Positions 1 to 9,322 are shown, counted from the first letter of the stretch. The stretch is 64,000 nucleotides of DNA from Neobacillus sp. PS3-12 (GCF_030915385.1 NZ_CP133268.1:1922001-1986000); one strand, 5' to 3'. The notes: generated by a model not told the origin, from the letters alone. Numbers and translations are program-made.

Positions 1-317
1 TTCGCCAAATTATCATACTTTTCTGACTTTTTAATATAGATAAATCCTAAAATCCAGACCAGCAGGAACTGTAAGCCAGCAAATACCCAAGCACCTGTTA
101 TAGACCCAATCACTTCTGTGTGAAGTACTTTTGTATAAGCAGCTAACAACGGTAAGGCAAAATAAAAGATTAAGAAAAAGATTGTTGTAGGAATGATAAA
201 TGCCTTTTTACTTCTTAGTAATCCTTTAAATTCATCCGTTTGAACCAATTGTTCATAAGGTATTTCTTTTTGGCTATTTTGTTCAGATTTTACTTGAAGG
301 TGAATTTGTTGTCCCAT
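1..317 (-). CDS. DUF485 family inner-membrane protein (3' end outside window)
   Basis: The reading frame starts at an ATG at 317, preceded by a GAGGAGAT ribosome binding site, and stays open to the window edge, so about 105 residues are visible. A hydrophilic N-terminus of about 35 residues is followed by two hydrophobic helices, the first around PTTIFFLIFYFALPLL and the second around GAWVFAGLQFVLVWIL, and then a lysine-rich end. This length and layout match DUF485 proteins of about 100 to 110 residues, so only a few codons are missing. Members usually sit just upstream of an acetate or monocarboxylate sodium symporter (ActP type). That gene would lie to the left of this window, which is inference. 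Confidence 0.75.
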   Translation of the reverse strand, partial: MGQQIHLQVKSEQNSQKEIPYEQLVQTDEFKGLLRSKKAFIIPTTIFFLIFYFALPLLAAYTKVLHTEVIGSITGAWVFAGLQFLLVWILGFIYIKKSEKYDNLA

Positions 318-753
318 AAAACATCTCCTCGTTTTATAACGTATATTTAACTTACACTTTAATACGATATATTTATTTTTGACATATTATTAACCACAAT
401 AAATTGTAAACCCTAACAATTCCTCCTTCAACTCCAAATTATCAAACATTTTTACTACGATGCAAGTGATATCCGTTATGTCTTAATGAATATAGCATAC
501 AAAAAAATCCATGTAAACAATATTTTTAATCTTTTGAATTCTTTATTTTTCAGATAGATCTAATGTAATTGTGCTCCCCTGAAAAGGATCAACAAAGCAT
601 TTTTGACGATAAACCAGATCATTCTGTGCTCGAAATTCTCCACCAAACCTTGTTGATGTTTTTGCATAATAATTTTTCACGATAACCTTTATGACATAAA
701 TTTCTAAAACAACACCATACTAAAAAGGTATGTAATGATGTGAGGTGGAACTT
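318..753. other. intergenic region upstream of guaC
   Basis: AT-rich stretch between the divergent DUF485 and guaC genes. I see no convincing purine riboswitch or PurR box. The only internal structure worth noting is a 45-codon minus-strand ORF at 543-680, listed separately. Promoters for both flanking genes must lie here, but I could not pick out unambiguous boxes. Confidence 0.4.
543..680 (-). CDS. possible small hypothetical protein (45 aa)
   Basis: A GTG at 680 with a weak AAAGG about five bases upstream opens a 45-residue frame ending in DLSEK. Open frame continues upstream of the GTG for another dozen codons without an ATG. The composition is protein-like (charged, with one Cys), but I recognise no family. 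It could be the tail of a decayed gene or chance. Nothing else in the region supports expression. Confidence 0.2.
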   Translation of the reverse strand: MKNYYAKTSTRFGGEFRAQNDLVYRQKCFVDPFQGSTITLDLSEK

Positions 754-1746
754 ATGGACAATGTATTTGATTATGAGGATATCCAATTAGTGCCGGCAAA
801 ATGTATCGTTGAAACCAGATCTGAATGTGATACGAGCGTAAGCCTTGGCAAGCACCGATTTCGGCTACCAGTGGTACCAGCCAATATGCAGACAATTATC
901 GATGAAAAGATCTCTATCTTTCTAGCAGAAAATGGCTATTTTTATATCATGCACCGTTTTGAACCGGAAAAGCGGATTGATTTTATTAGGGATATGAATG
1001 CTCGTGGCTTATTCACATCGATTAGTGTTGGTGTAAAAGATGAAGAATACAATTTTATTAAGAGGCTGGCAGAAGAGCATCTTACACCAGACTATATTAC
1101 GATAGATATTGCCCATGGCCATTCCAATTCGGTAATTAGGATGATTCAGCATATTAAAGCCCACTTACCAGATAGCTTTGTGATTGCTGGAAATGTTGGC
1201 ACCCCCGAAGCCGTAAGGGAATTGGAGCATGCAGGTGCCGATGCCACGAAAGTTGGAATCGGGCCTGGAAAAGTATGCATCACAAAAATCAAAACGGGAT
1301 TTGGAACCGGCGGCTGGCAATTAGCTGCCTTAAGGTGGTGCGCAAAGGCTGCAAGCAAGCCAGTGATCGCCGACGGGGGTATTCGCACGCATGGCGATAT
1401 TGCTAAATCCGTCCGCTTTGGCGCCAGAATGGTCATGATTGGTTCATTGTTTGCCGGTCATGAAGAATCGCCAGGGGAAACGGTTGAAAAGGATGGGAAA
1501 CTTTTTAAAGAATATTTCGGTTCCGCATCCGAGTTTCAAAAAGGCGAGCGGCGGAACGTGGAAGGCAAAAAAATGTTTGTCCAATATAAAGGTTCTTTAA
1601 AACATACACTGATCGAAATGGAGCAAGATCTCCAATCTTCGATTTCATATGCTGGAGGAAACAAGCTTGAAGCGATCCGCAATGTGGATTATGTTATTGT
1701 GAAAAACTCGATCTTTAATGGAGACAGACTTTACGAAGCCTATTAA
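754..1746 (+). CDS. guaC: GMP reductase
   Basis: NADPH-dependent GMP reductase converts GMP to IMP and ammonia in purine interconversion. The 330-residue protein closely follows B. subtilis GuaC from [12 protein letters not shown] to the end, and has the IMPDH/GMPR TIM-barrel fold. The phosphate-binding and catalytic segment [15 protein letters not shown] carries the active Cys near residue 175, followed by [10 protein letters not shown] and MIGSLFAG. No CBS domains are present, as expected for GMPR rather than IMPDH. The ATG at 754 is preferred over an in-frame GTG at 745 because the GAGGTGG ribosome binding site overlaps the latter. The gene is monocistronic with a hairpin terminator directly after the stop. 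Confidence 0.96.
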   Translation: MDNVFDYEDIQLVPAKCIVETRSECDTSVSLGKHRFRLPVVPANMQTIIDEKISIFLAENGYFYIMHRFEPEKRIDFIRDMNARGLFTSISVGVKDEEYNFIKRLAEEHLTPDYITIDIAHGHSNSVIRMIQHIKAHLPDSFVIAGNVGTPEAVRELEHAGADATKVGIGPGKVCITKIKTGFGTGGWQLAALRWCAKAASKPVIADGGIRTHGDIAKSVRFGARMVMIGSLFAGHEESPGETVEKDGKLFKEYFGSASEFQKGERRNVEGKKMFVQYKGSLKHTLIEMEQDLQSSISYAGGNKLEAIRNVDYVIVKNSIFNGDRLYEAY

Positions 1747-1747
1747 A

Positions 1748-1782
1748 AAAGGCGTGCTGGCAGCACGTCTTCTACTTTTTCA
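1748..1782. terminator. terminator after guaC, possibly shared
   Basis: A near-perfect palindrome, CGTGCTGGCAGCACG, is flanked by an A-run on the left and CTTCTACTTTTT on the right. It therefore could end guaC on the plus strand and the prohibitin-like gene on the minus strand. Confidence 0.7.
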
Positions 1783-2575
1783 CTGTTCCGCTGAAATCGA
1801 TAAATGGAGTTGCACCGCCTGTTACGCTTGGCATGTGTCCATCCCATTTATCCAAGGCTTTTTCCTGGACTTCTATTTGCTTTAATTGAATTAGCTCCGG
1901 TGTAACTTCCTGCTTTTTCAGCCTTAAGCTTTCTGCCTCTGCACTCGCCTGGGTGATTTGCTGCTGTGCTTCAATTTTGATTCTGTCCAAATCTCTTTGG
2001 GCTTTTAAAGCATTTTGTTCGGCTGTTTGTTTGGACTCAATCGCTTTATTGAATTCATCACTAAAAGCGAATTCTTTAATGTTGATATCCTCCAGTTTCA
2101 TATAATACTTGGATAATTTTTTGCCAAGCATATCCTTCACTTGCGCTGATACTTCCGGACGTTTTGAAATTAATTCTTCCGCAGTATACTGAGCCGTTAC
2201 AGCTTTCAAAGATTCAGCAACCGCAGGGTCAACGATTCTGGAGCGATAATCAAGCCCGATATCTTGATAAAGTTTATTTACCGCCTCTGGATCAACGGAA
2301 TAGTTAACGGCCACCTTTGTGGTGACAATCTGGAGATCCTTTGACGCAGCAGATTGCGAGCTCTCTTCTTTTTGGACCCGAACCTCAATCGGCTGGACAG
2401 TCTGCAGAAATGGGATCTTAAAATGCAGCCCCTCTGAAAGGATTGTTGGTTTAACTGCACCTAGCTGCAGAAGGACTCCTCTATATCCAGATGCCACCGT
2501 GGTCACCGACGAAAAAACAAGAATTAACACAACAACTGCAATCAAGGTGCCAAAAATTGTTTTTGTATATTTCAT
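1772..2575 (-). CDS. prohibitin / SPFH-domain membrane protein
   Basis: A 267-residue protein with an N-terminal transmembrane helix (about residues 8-29), a band-7/SPFH domain (about 30-190), then a charged Ala/Glu/Gln-rich coiled coil (about 175-225). This matches bacterial prohibitin homologues, which oligomerise on the membrane and scaffold proteases or organise microdomains. A Ser/Gln-rich insertion (EESSQSAASKD) lies within the SPFH domain, as in many family members. The start ATG follows GGGGGAGCAGGAACA. No NfeD or FtsH gene is adjacent, so the partner is unknown. Function beyond the family level is inference. Confidence 0.88.
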   Translation of the reverse strand: MKYTKTIFGTLIAVVVLILVFSSVTTVASGYRGVLLQLGAVKPTILSEGLHFKIPFLQTVQPIEVRVQKEESSQSAASKDLQIVTTKVAVNYSVDPEAVNKLYQDIGLDYRSRIVDPAVAESLKAVTAQYTAEELISKRPEVSAQVKDMLGKKLSKYYMKLEDINIKEFAFSDEFNKAIESKQTAEQNALKAQRDLDRIKIEAQQQITQASAEAESLRLKKQEVTPELIQLKQIEVQEKALDKWDGHMPSVTGGATPFIDFSGTVKK

Positions 2576-2704
2576 TGTTCCTGCTCCCCCTTTTACATAA
2601 AAAAGCAGATTTTTACAACAATGTATGAATGATTCTTCTAGTTAGAACATAATTTTGTCATATATTACAAGACTAATATACCATAACTTTACCAAATTTT
2701 TCTA

Positions 2705-3433
2705 TCAGAAAAACACTTTGGAATGGCGGCATGAGTGAATAAATGCTTCAAAAAGCTTCATGTTTTTTTCTTCTTTTTGAAAAATAAATTTCGGATGCCA
2801 CTGGACAGCTAGTACAAACCTTTTTCCCGGCATCGTAACAGCCTCGATTAACCCATCCTCCGCTGTTGCTGCACATGCAAGCGGTTCAGCCAAATCTTTA
2901 ATTCCTTGATGATGGTAACTATTAACCTTAATCGATTCCTCTTTTAAAATAGTAAAAAGCGGGCTATTCTTTTCAATCGTAACCATATGAACAGGCTGGT
3001 CATACGGCGGCGTTTGCTTATGTAGGATTTGTTTTTCGCTCTGGAATTGTGAAGGAAGATCTTGATAAAGAGTACCGCCCAATAAGGCATTGAACAATTG
3101 AATTCCTCGGCAAATACCAAATATCGGTCTATCCAAGGCAACTGCTCTTTCAAACAGAATTGCTTCCATCAGATCCCGTTCTTCACAAGGTCTTCCGCAC
3201 ACAGGTTCTGCTTGTTCTCCATACAGTTTAGGATTCACATCATGTCCTCCTGTAAAAAGAAAACCATCGAACGTTTCGGCCAAAGTCAGAATGGTTTCTT
3301 TATCTGTCGAGAGCGGCAGCATGACTGGAATTCCGCCAGCCTCTTCGATTCCTTTCATATAACCGGGAAGCATCCAATAGCTTTCCTTTGTTTCGTCATA
3401 TAAAGGCAAAACGCCAATCATCGGTTTATGCAT
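2705..3433 (-). CDS. class I glutamine amidotransferase-like hydrolase (peptidase C26, PuuD family)
   Basis: A 242-residue member of the gamma-glutamyl-GABA hydrolase family, which cleaves gamma-glutamyl amides. Visible motifs are TGGHDVNPKLYGE, the nucleophile elbow FGICRGIQLFN (Cys about 108) and the His motif VQWHPKF (His about 213). In this family and in class I amidotransferases generally the His motif reads HPE, whose Glu completes the triad. Here the codon is AAA (Lys), so the third triad residue may be lost or supplied from elsewhere. The start follows GGGGGAATAGTAG. The gene stands alone; no polyamine-putrescine pathway genes are adjacent. Substrate is unknown. Confidence 0.86.
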   Translation of the reverse strand: MHKPMIGVLPLYDETKESYWMLPGYMKGIEEAGGIPVMLPLSTDKETILTLAETFDGFLFTGGHDVNPKLYGEQAEPVCGRPCEERDLMEAILFERAVALDRPIFGICRGIQLFNALLGGTLYQDLPSQFQSEKQILHKQTPPYDQPVHMVTIEKNSPLFTILKEESIKVNSYHHQGIKDLAEPLACAATAEDGLIEAVTMPGKRFVLAVQWHPKFIFQKEEKNMKLFEAFIHSCRHSKVFF

Positions 3434-3556
3434 TCTACTATTCCCCCAAAAATATGTTGTTCTATTTGTTATGATTCTATCACCTTTTCTAGGCTCACGG
3501 GGATGATTAGATGAGAAAAAGAATCCAATTCGCTTTTCCGAATCAGACTCTAAAAT

Positions 3557-4003
3557 TCACTCCTTTACATGACGGAAAAAAGACAAATGGATGAGATGAA
3601 ACCATAAGAGAATGGGATAAACAATTGCTGAAGCTAAATAGGTCCATCCATTGTGATAAAAAAACCCTGCCTTTATCGCAGTCCACTCGTAAAACAAACA
3701 AAATGCGTCCCAAAAAATGATATACATTATTTTTTTAATAAAAGGTTTTCTCTCTGGATAAAAGTTAAGGAAGAGTATACCTGAGGCGGGAAATAACCCG
3801 GCAATTGCTAAAAAGCTTTTCAATTGAATTCCCTTTTTAAAATACCCATATAGATCTAATTTTAAGTCAAAAATTGTATCCAAACTTATCCCCAATAAAA
3901 AAGAAAATAAAGCGGTAGCGTAAATTTCCTTTCCACTAATATGCTTGGGGGTAAAGTATACAACGATATTAAAAATGATGACAGAAATAACTAAGTAAAC
4001 CAT
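3557..4003 (-). CDS. multi-pass membrane protein, CBO0543-like
   Basis: A 148-residue hydrophobic protein with about four membrane helices. The segment SLDTIFDLKLDLYGYF between helices resembles the signature of the CBO0543 family, small integral membrane proteins common in Bacillus and Clostridium with no established function. A good ribosome binding site (GGGAGAACGTT) precedes the ATG at 4003. It is separated from the upstream small membrane gene by a terminator, so it is probably expressed on its own. The family name rests on motif recollection only. Confidence 0.7.
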   Translation of the reverse strand: MVYLVISVIIFNIVVYFTPKHISGKEIYATALFSFLLGISLDTIFDLKLDLYGYFKKGIQLKSFLAIAGLFPASGILFLNFYPERKPFIKKIMYIIFWDAFCLFYEWTAIKAGFFYHNGWTYLASAIVYPILLWFHLIHLSFFRHVKE

Positions 4004-4071
4004 AACGTTCTCCCATATTTTTTAATAAAGAAATCATCCCAATCTACATTTTTATATAGTAGTATATCCAT

Positions 4072-4107
4072 TAAAAAAGAGACTCAATCCCTAGGACTGA
4101 ATCTCTC
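4072..4107 (-). terminator. terminator after the 32-aa membrane peptide
   Basis: A 12-base-pair stem (GAGACTCAATCC against GGACTGAATCTC, two mismatches) is followed on the minus strand by a T-run, and also on the plus strand by TAAATTTTTTT. It can work in both directions. Confidence 0.75.
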
Positions 4108-4152
4108 TAAATTTTTTTATAAACCGTTAATAAGATTCAAAAGGAACAACAT

Positions 4153-4251
4153 CTATTCATTCATCAATTTACGAAAAATATAATAGATCATACCGCTCGC
4201 CATTACAAGTAACCCAAGAAATGCACTAACATAAATACCGTTAATTCCCAT
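4153..4251 (-). CDS. 32-aa single-helix membrane peptide
   Basis: ATG at 4251 follows an AGAGGTGAG ribosome binding site. The 32-residue product has a short polar start (MGINGIYV), one hydrophobic helix and a basic end (FRKLMNE). It is followed 46 bases later by a terminator on the same strand, which supports a real transcription unit. I do not recognise the family; small membrane peptides of this type are common in Bacillus. Confidence 0.6.
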   Translation of the reverse strand: MGINGIYVSAFLGLLVMASGMIYYIFRKLMNE

Positions 4252-4410
4252 TTTCTCACCTCTAACTAGATTAGTGTAATATATTCAACTTATTTATATC
4301 GCTATTATAATTGGTTTATTTTGTATCTAAAGGGAGAGATTCGAAGTTTCATAGACTGTTCAAAAAAGTTTGAACACTTCATGAATATAAGAAAATGAAC
4401 ACAAAAAATA

Positions 4411-4450
4411 AAAAAAGTTGGTCCCTGCAGACCGGCAGAGAACCAACTTT
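4411..4450 (-). terminator. terminator after the DUF4317 gene
   Basis: The stem AAAGTTGGT/ACCAACTTT has an inner CTGC/GCAG pairing and a T-run of seven on the minus strand. It lies 36 bases beyond the DUF4317 stop codon. Confidence 0.85.
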
Positions 4451-4485
4451 CAAATTTTTTCGTATTAACTTGCCCTTAATGTCCA

Positions 4486-5649
4486 TTATAAGGTCTGCGA
4501 TTCCTCTAGCTTAAATCCTTCCACTAGAACCTCTTCGTCAACCTCTAACAAGAGGCACCTTTTTCCTTGGAATGTAATATATTTTACATTTTTTAGATCT
4601 TGTGGTTCGATGATGACATTGGCGATCTTTGTCTCGATCTTGATTGTTTTTGGGATTAAACTGCTTGCTTTAAATTCATGTTTTTCGTCGGTTACCACAG
4701 ATTTGAAGGCATGCTCCACTTTTGCAGGCTCGACATTTTCGACGCCGCTGGCCGTTAAAATCCGTTCGATGTCACGATGATCCAACATCGGTGGTTCACT
4801 TTCTTCATTTTCGGTACTCTCCTGTACCATCTTATCGAGTTCCTCATAGACATTTGAAATAACCCTGGAATCTACCTCGTCCCCGATTACTTCTTTTAAA
4901 ATAAAGTCAAAGCAGTCCTTATCCTCCTGTGCAGTAATGATCTCTTCACAATTGAGGACCTCTTCAATAAAGGTGAAATCCGGTTGATTAGCCTTTCCCG
5001 CACAATAAAGAAGATGATTTACATCTGCTGCGTTATCATTAAAAGCCGGGAATAAAAATCCTGATAGAGGAGAATCCAAATTAATAATCGGATCAACCGC
5101 AGTATTCGGCTTGAATTCTTTTTCAACATAATCAAACAGCATCGCTTTTTTCGGCTGATCGGTTTTATTGAGACTGCAAAGAACGAATCCGCTGGAATAG
5201 GTTGCGTCATCGCCGCCTTCTTCAGAGTCCTGGTCCCGTTTTCGGGTTGGCTTTCGGTATTCTCCGCGAATAAATGTTACGACTGTATCAAATTCGTACA
5301 CCGAATGAGCAAACATTTTTCCAACGATGTAAAGCATGTGTTCTTTCCAATCATCCGTCGTGTCTGCATGTAAGCCATTAAAGAGGATGGCCTGTGTACT
5401 CTCTTCCACATCCCGTTTGAATTTCAGCTCAAACAATTTGGCATCAAGATGACCGGTTAAAACCTTTCTAAAGTTTGCCAAAAATAATTCTTGTGATTCT
5501 TGCTCTAACATTTGCAGCGGCTGACTGACATGATGGTAAATCTCACCCGATTCTTTCTTCACATACACATTGAAGATTTCGTGAATCTTCATATAATTGT
5601 TATTTAATTTAAATTGCTTGCGGATATTTGCTATATCTTTTTTGTTCAT
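4486..5649 (-). CDS. DUF4317 family protein
   Basis: A 387-residue cytoplasmic protein that begins MNKKDIANIRKQFK, the usual N-terminus of DUF4317 proteins of Bacilli and Clostridia. No catalytic motif is evident, and function is unknown. The chosen ATG at 5649 has GGGAG nine bases upstream; the frame is open 43 codons further upstream, but that extension overlaps the 5' region of the neighbouring lipoprotein gene and looks non-coding. The middle of the protein is acidic (QESTENEESEPP). The gene is divergent from the substrate-binding lipoprotein and ends at a strong terminator. Confidence 0.85.
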   Translation of the reverse strand: MNKKDIANIRKQFKLNNNYMKIHEIFNVYVKKESGEIYHHVSQPLQMLEQESQELFLANFRKVLTGHLDAKLFELKFKRDVEESTQAILFNGLHADTTDDWKEHMLYIVGKMFAHSVYEFDTVVTFIRGEYRKPTRKRDQDSEEGGDDATYSSGFVLCSLNKTDQPKKAMLFDYVEKEFKPNTAVDPIINLDSPLSGFLFPAFNDNAADVNHLLYCAGKANQPDFTFIEEVLNCEEIITAQEDKDCFDFILKEVIGDEVDSRVISNVYEELDKMVQESTENEESEPPMLDHRDIERILTASGVENVEPAKVEHAFKSVVTDEKHEFKASSLIPKTIKIETKIANVIIEPQDLKNVKYITFQGKRCLLLEVDEEVLVEGFKLEESQTL

Positions 5650-5826
5650 TTGTTTCAACTCCCATTCCTGATTATACTGTTCCGACAATAAAATAGTAAT
5701 ACTTGAAATTTTTTCAATTTGAGTAACTGGGACAATATTGAAGTTCTTCTGGACATACAGGATAAAAATTGTGTACAATGTTTACAGAATTATCAAAATA
5801 AACAGAAAATAATGAGGGGGTTACAT

Positions 5827-7007
5827 ATGAACAAGAAAAAAGTCACAGGGATTATGGCTTCGCTTTTGCTTTTCGCTGGGGTTATGGCTGGTTGCAGTTC
5901 TTCCAAGAGCACTAGTACTGGAGGCAGCAGCGATTCTTCGACCATAAAAATAGGAGCAAACCTTGAATTATCAGGTGGAACTGCTTCGTTCGGTCAATCA
6001 GTTGCTGAAGGTCTTCAATTGGCATTAGATGAAATCAATAAAAACGGGGTAAATGGCAAGAAATTGGAATTAGTGAAAGTCGACAATAAATCAGATGCAG
6101 CTGAGGCCACAAACGGGGCAATTAAATTAGTCAGCCAGGATAAAGTTGCTGCGATGATCGGTTCTGCAACCAGTACAAACACACTGGCCCAAGTTCAAAT
6201 CGCCGATGATAATAAAATTCCATTATTAACTCCTACTGCAACCAATCCGACTGTAACCGTCAAAGGCGGCAAAGTAAACGATTATGTATTCCGTGCCTGC
6301 TTTATTGATCCATTCCAAGGTACTGTTGCAGCGAACTTTGCTTCTAAGACATTAAAAGTAAAAAACGCTGCTGTTCTAACTGATACTGCGAGTGACTATT
6401 CAAAAGGTCTAGCAGATGCTTTTAAAACAGCCTTTAAGAAAAATGGTGGAACGATTGTTTCCGAAGAGGCGTATGTAGCAAAAGACACCGATTTCCATGC
6501 AACACTTACGCGGATTAAATCTCAGCATCCTGATTTTGTGTTCCTGCCAGGATATTATGAAGAAGTGGGGCTAATTATTAAGCAGGCCCGTGAAATTGGC
6601 TTAAATGTTCCGTTTATGGGCGGAGATGGCTGGGATTCGCCTAAGCTTGCTGAAATTGCAGGGGCTGCTCCATTAAATAATACCTATATCACCAATCACT
6701 ATTCTTCGGGTGACTCCGATCCGAAGGTGCAAAAGTTTGTAAAAGCCTTCCAGGATAAGTACAGTGGAAAATCGCCTGACGCCTTTGCTGCACTCGGATA
6801 TGATTCCGGTTATTTTATCGCAGATGCAATCAAACGGCAGGTTCAAGCAACCCGCAAAAAATTCAAAAGGCCCTTGCTGAAACGAAAAGTCTTGCGCTCG
6901 TTTCCGGAAATGTCACGCTCGATAAGAACCATGACCCAATTAAATCGGCGGTTATTCTGGAATACAAAGACGGCAAGCAAACATTTAACTCTAAAGTAAA
7001 CCCGTAA
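5827..7007 (+). pseudogene. branched-chain amino-acid-type ABC substrate-binding lipoprotein, frameshifted near the C-terminus
   Basis: The start ATG follows TGAGGGGG and opens with a lipoprotein signal (basic MNKKK, hydrophobic core, lipobox VMAGC with Cys 23). The rest is a LivJ-type periplasmic-binding fold (IKIGANLELSGGTASFGQS, LTPTATNPTVT, FMGGDGWDSPKL). The frame breaks at 6835-6840, where CGGCAGG replaces what should be CGGGCAGG. After one missing G, the next frame continues sensibly (AGSSNPQKIQKALAETKS) and ends at 7007 in FNSKVNP, giving about 393 residues. The break is either a sequencing error or a very recent mutation. No permease or ATPase genes are adjacent, so it is an orphan binding protein. 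Confidence 0.88.
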
Positions 7008-7014
7008 GACTTGT

Positions 7015-7050
7015 TAAAAACGACTGTCCACATGCGGACAGTCGTTTTTA
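7015..7050 (+). terminator. terminator after the binding-protein gene
   Basis: AAAAACGACTGTCC and GGACAGTCGTTTTT form a perfect stem around a short CACATGC loop. It starts eight bases after the restored stop codon and is symmetric, so it can act in both directions. Confidence 0.9.
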
Positions 7051-7059
7051 AGGCTGTTG

Positions 7060-7180
7060 AGGAAGACCACCATATTACGGACGGAAAGGCTTATGAAATT
7101 AGGAAAACTGTCCGTAAGAACGCTGATTACGGACAAAATCGCTTGTAGAACAGGATAAACTGTCAGTAATCACTCATCCT
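7060..7180. repeat. 52-bp-period intergenic repeat, TGTCCGTAA/TTACGGACA family
   Basis: ATTACGG recurs at 7074 and 7126, and CTGTC(C/A)GTAA at 7108 and 7160. Each spacing is exactly 52 bp. The unit contains an inverted repeat, TGTCCGTAA ... TTACGGACA, with 9-bp arms. About two imperfect units fill the gap between the convergent binding-protein and YdeI-like genes. Confidence 0.7.
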
Positions 7181-7212
7181 GAAAAATTTTAACATTATCT
7201 TTTAGAATCGAA

Positions 7213-7881
7213 TTATTTTCTATTCCGATACAAATCACGCGTCTTGTATCCTTCGCCAAGGATCATTTTCATCTCGTCGCGGCGTTTTTGTTTGGTCGCT
7301 TCTTGTTTGGCACTGTAAACAAAACGGGCCCAATCTTTCTTGTATCCTGGAGTTAAGGATTGATAGAAAGCCAAGACATAGGGTGTATCCTGCAAATCCC
7401 GCTCAACATCTGGAATCAATGCTTCATATTCATCTACACATTGACTCGCTCTAGTAGAGGTTTGCGTTTTACCTGGCGAATCCTCCTTGAGGCCAACTAC
7501 CGTAAACACCTCATCTAAGCCCACCATCCGCGAAAATTTGATATTGCTCGTCCCAACATAGCCTTTGTCATCCGCACCGATCCCACTCAAAAGGTCATCA
7601 CGGTGAATAAAGGTTGGATAGACTTTGTTCCCTTTCTTTGGATAAGCAAAAAAAAGATAGCCACCTTTGTTTAAGGTATTTTTTTCAATAATTTTATAAA
7701 GGACTTCCTTTAATGAATCCAGATCTAGCACAAAAGCAAAGATTAGATCATAGGTGCTTTGGATTAGCCCTGTATCATACTCCTCTAACCCCGTTAAATA
7801 ATCTGAACCCTCTGGTACATTTAACACAGCCTTTTTTCCATGTTTTTGTAAATTTAATTTTTCAACGATTGTTTTAGCCAT
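7213..7881 (-). CDS. YdeI/OmpD-associated family protein
   Basis: A 222-residue protein. The C-terminal third (LTPGYKKDWARFVYSAKQE, then KQKRRDEMKMILGEGYK) matches the YdeI/OmpD-associated domain, a helical module where an all-basic segment follows a Tyr-Lys-Trp motif. The N-terminal part (NVPEGSDYLTGL, AFVLDLDSLKE, LFFAYPKKGNKVYPT) resembles DUF3052-like domains. A role in stress or bacteriocin protection has been suggested for the family but is not established. Here it is a single gene between convergent and tandem neighbours. Confidence 0.75.
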   Translation of the reverse strand: MAKTIVEKLNLQKHGKKAVLNVPEGSDYLTGLEEYDTGLIQSTYDLIFAFVLDLDSLKEVLYKIIEKNTLNKGGYLFFAYPKKGNKVYPTFIHRDDLLSGIGADDKGYVGTSNIKFSRMVGLDEVFTVVGLKEDSPGKTQTSTRASQCVDEYEALIPDVERDLQDTPYVLAFYQSLTPGYKKDWARFVYSAKQEATKQKRRDEMKMILGEGYKTRDLYRNRK

Positions 7882-7994
7882 CTTTATCCACCTGTACGAA
7901 TTATTCTACTTTTAGTGTAAAAGTTCCTTTTGCATTTAGCAACATGTTCTGCGTAAAGTGGTACAGCTATTTTGCTATTCTATTTCAGATCCTA

Positions 7995-8954
7995 TTAAAC
8001 TAATACTGCTTTTTTTTCTAAAAAGGATGTTTGCCCCAGTCGGTCAAATATTGCTTGTGCTTCCTTAAACATAGCGGTAATCATTTCTTCTACTGTCGTA
8101 ATTTCATGGCACAATCCGCTGATTTGCCCAGCCATAACGGAGCCTTGGTCTGTATCTCCATCGAACACGGCCTTCTTTAGTGAACCTAATGTGATTTTTT
8201 CTAATTCCTCACGAGATGCTTTTTCATTTTCGAGTCTGATAAATTCCGTAATCATGCTATTTTTTATGCTTCGTACCGGCGCTCCAAGAGTGCGGCCAGT
8301 GACAGTTGTACTTGTGTCATCAGCGTCAATAACGGCCCTCTTAAAGTTTTCATGTGCAGGACATTCAACAGTTGCCAGGAATCGGGTTCCTACTTGAACA
8401 CCCTGTGCGCCTAAGGCAAAGGCAGCGGCGATTCCGCGGCCCTCTGCAATTCCCCCCGCTCCGATGACTGGGATGGAAACGGCACTTACCACTTGAGGAA
8501 GCAAGGCCATCGTCGTGATTTCCCCAACATGGCCGCCCGCTTCCGTCCCTTCAGCAACAATGGCATCCACACCTAACGCTTCCATTTTCTTAGCAATTTT
8601 TACAGAGGGGACAACCGGAATCACAATCATTCCATTTTCTTTAAAGGTTTGCATGTAAGGCGCTGGTGTTCCTGCCCCAGTTGTCACAATCTTAACGCCT
8701 TCTTCAATCATGACCTCAATCAGTTCGGGGATGTTTTTCATCATTAACATCAGGTTAACCGCAAATGGTTTATTGGTGATTTTTTGGGTTTTGCGAATTT
8801 CTTCTCGAAGCTGCTCAGCAGTAAGGCCGCCTGATGCAATGATTCCTAATCCACCAGCATTCGAAACAGCCCCTACTAAAGGCGAGAAAGCGATATGCGC
8901 CATAGCCCCTTGAAAAATCGGATATTTAATGCCCAGTAATTGTGTAATACTCAT
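7995..8954 (-). CDS. FabK-like enoyl-ACP reductase II / nitronate monooxygenase family flavoprotein
   Basis: A 319-residue FMN-dependent TIM-barrel protein. Motifs are IKYPIFQGAMAHI near the N-terminus, VSNAGGLGIIASGG, a GTEAGGHVGE loop with the conserved His, IPVIGAGGIAEGRG (phosphate binding) and GAQGVQVGTRFLAT. This pattern is that of FabK, which performs the last reduction of fatty-acid elongation with NAD(P)H, although nitronate monooxygenases and 2-nitropropane dioxygenases share it. ATG 8954 is chosen over a TTG at 8966 because GGAGG lies just upstream of the ATG. No other fatty-acid genes are adjacent, so FabK is favoured but not proved. Confidence 0.8.
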   Translation of the reverse strand: MSITQLLGIKYPIFQGAMAHIAFSPLVGAVSNAGGLGIIASGGLTAEQLREEIRKTQKITNKPFAVNLMLMMKNIPELIEVMIEEGVKIVTTGAGTPAPYMQTFKENGMIVIPVVPSVKIAKKMEALGVDAIVAEGTEAGGHVGEITTMALLPQVVSAVSIPVIGAGGIAEGRGIAAAFALGAQGVQVGTRFLATVECPAHENFKRAVIDADDTSTTVTGRTLGAPVRSIKNSMITEFIRLENEKASREELEKITLGSLKKAVFDGDTDQGSVMAGQISGLCHEITTVEEMITAMFKEAQAIFDRLGQTSFLEKKAVLV

Positions 8955-9322
8955 GTGAACCTCCAATGGTGAATTTATCTTTAAGATGATTGTATAGTAA
9001 GTATGTTAACATTTTCACATATTCTTTTTACTTTAGTGAATGTATTTATGACGATATCGTGGATTATTGGAGTCTTTTTGGACTTATTATCGGGGGCTGC
9101 CGTTTTCCTTCTTCGGACCGAATTAGTTAGACTTCTATTCGTTCCACTTCTCTGTTTCTTTATCGGAGATCTGGGATGATTAGCTCTTATTCTTTCCACT
9201 TCTCCTCCTCTTTCTCTGAGTTCTGGAATGATTAGCTCATATACGTTCCACTTCTCTGTCTCTTTGCCTGAGTTCTGGAATGATTAACCTCCCTGCTATT
9301 TTCCTTAATTACGGGCACACAT
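8955..9322. other. intergenic region dominated by 52-bp repeats
   Basis: No believable gene. The left half holds the fabK-like promoter region. From about 9141 on it consists of the tandem repeat described next. A short minus-strand reading frame here is a by-product of that repeat. Confidence 0.5.
9141..9290. repeat. 52-bp-period intergenic repeat, GTTCCACTTCTC/GGAATGATTAGCTC family, copy 1
   Basis: The sequence TTCCACTTCTC recurs at 9142, 9194 and 9246, exactly 52 bp apart. Each unit ends in TGGAATGATTAGCTC or close to it. GGAA and TTCC flank GATTAGCTC as an inverted pair, so each unit can fold. The same family reappears at 14152-14312. Confidence 0.85.

Noticed and set aside
318..753. Purine riboswitch upstream of guaC
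   Set aside because: The conserved aptamer core (TATA...CTAC...TTTCTACC type) is not present.
8981..9199. 72-residue minus-strand reading frame
   Set aside because: It runs through the 52-bp repeat units, has an Arg/Ser/Lys-rich odd composition and no ribosome binding site.
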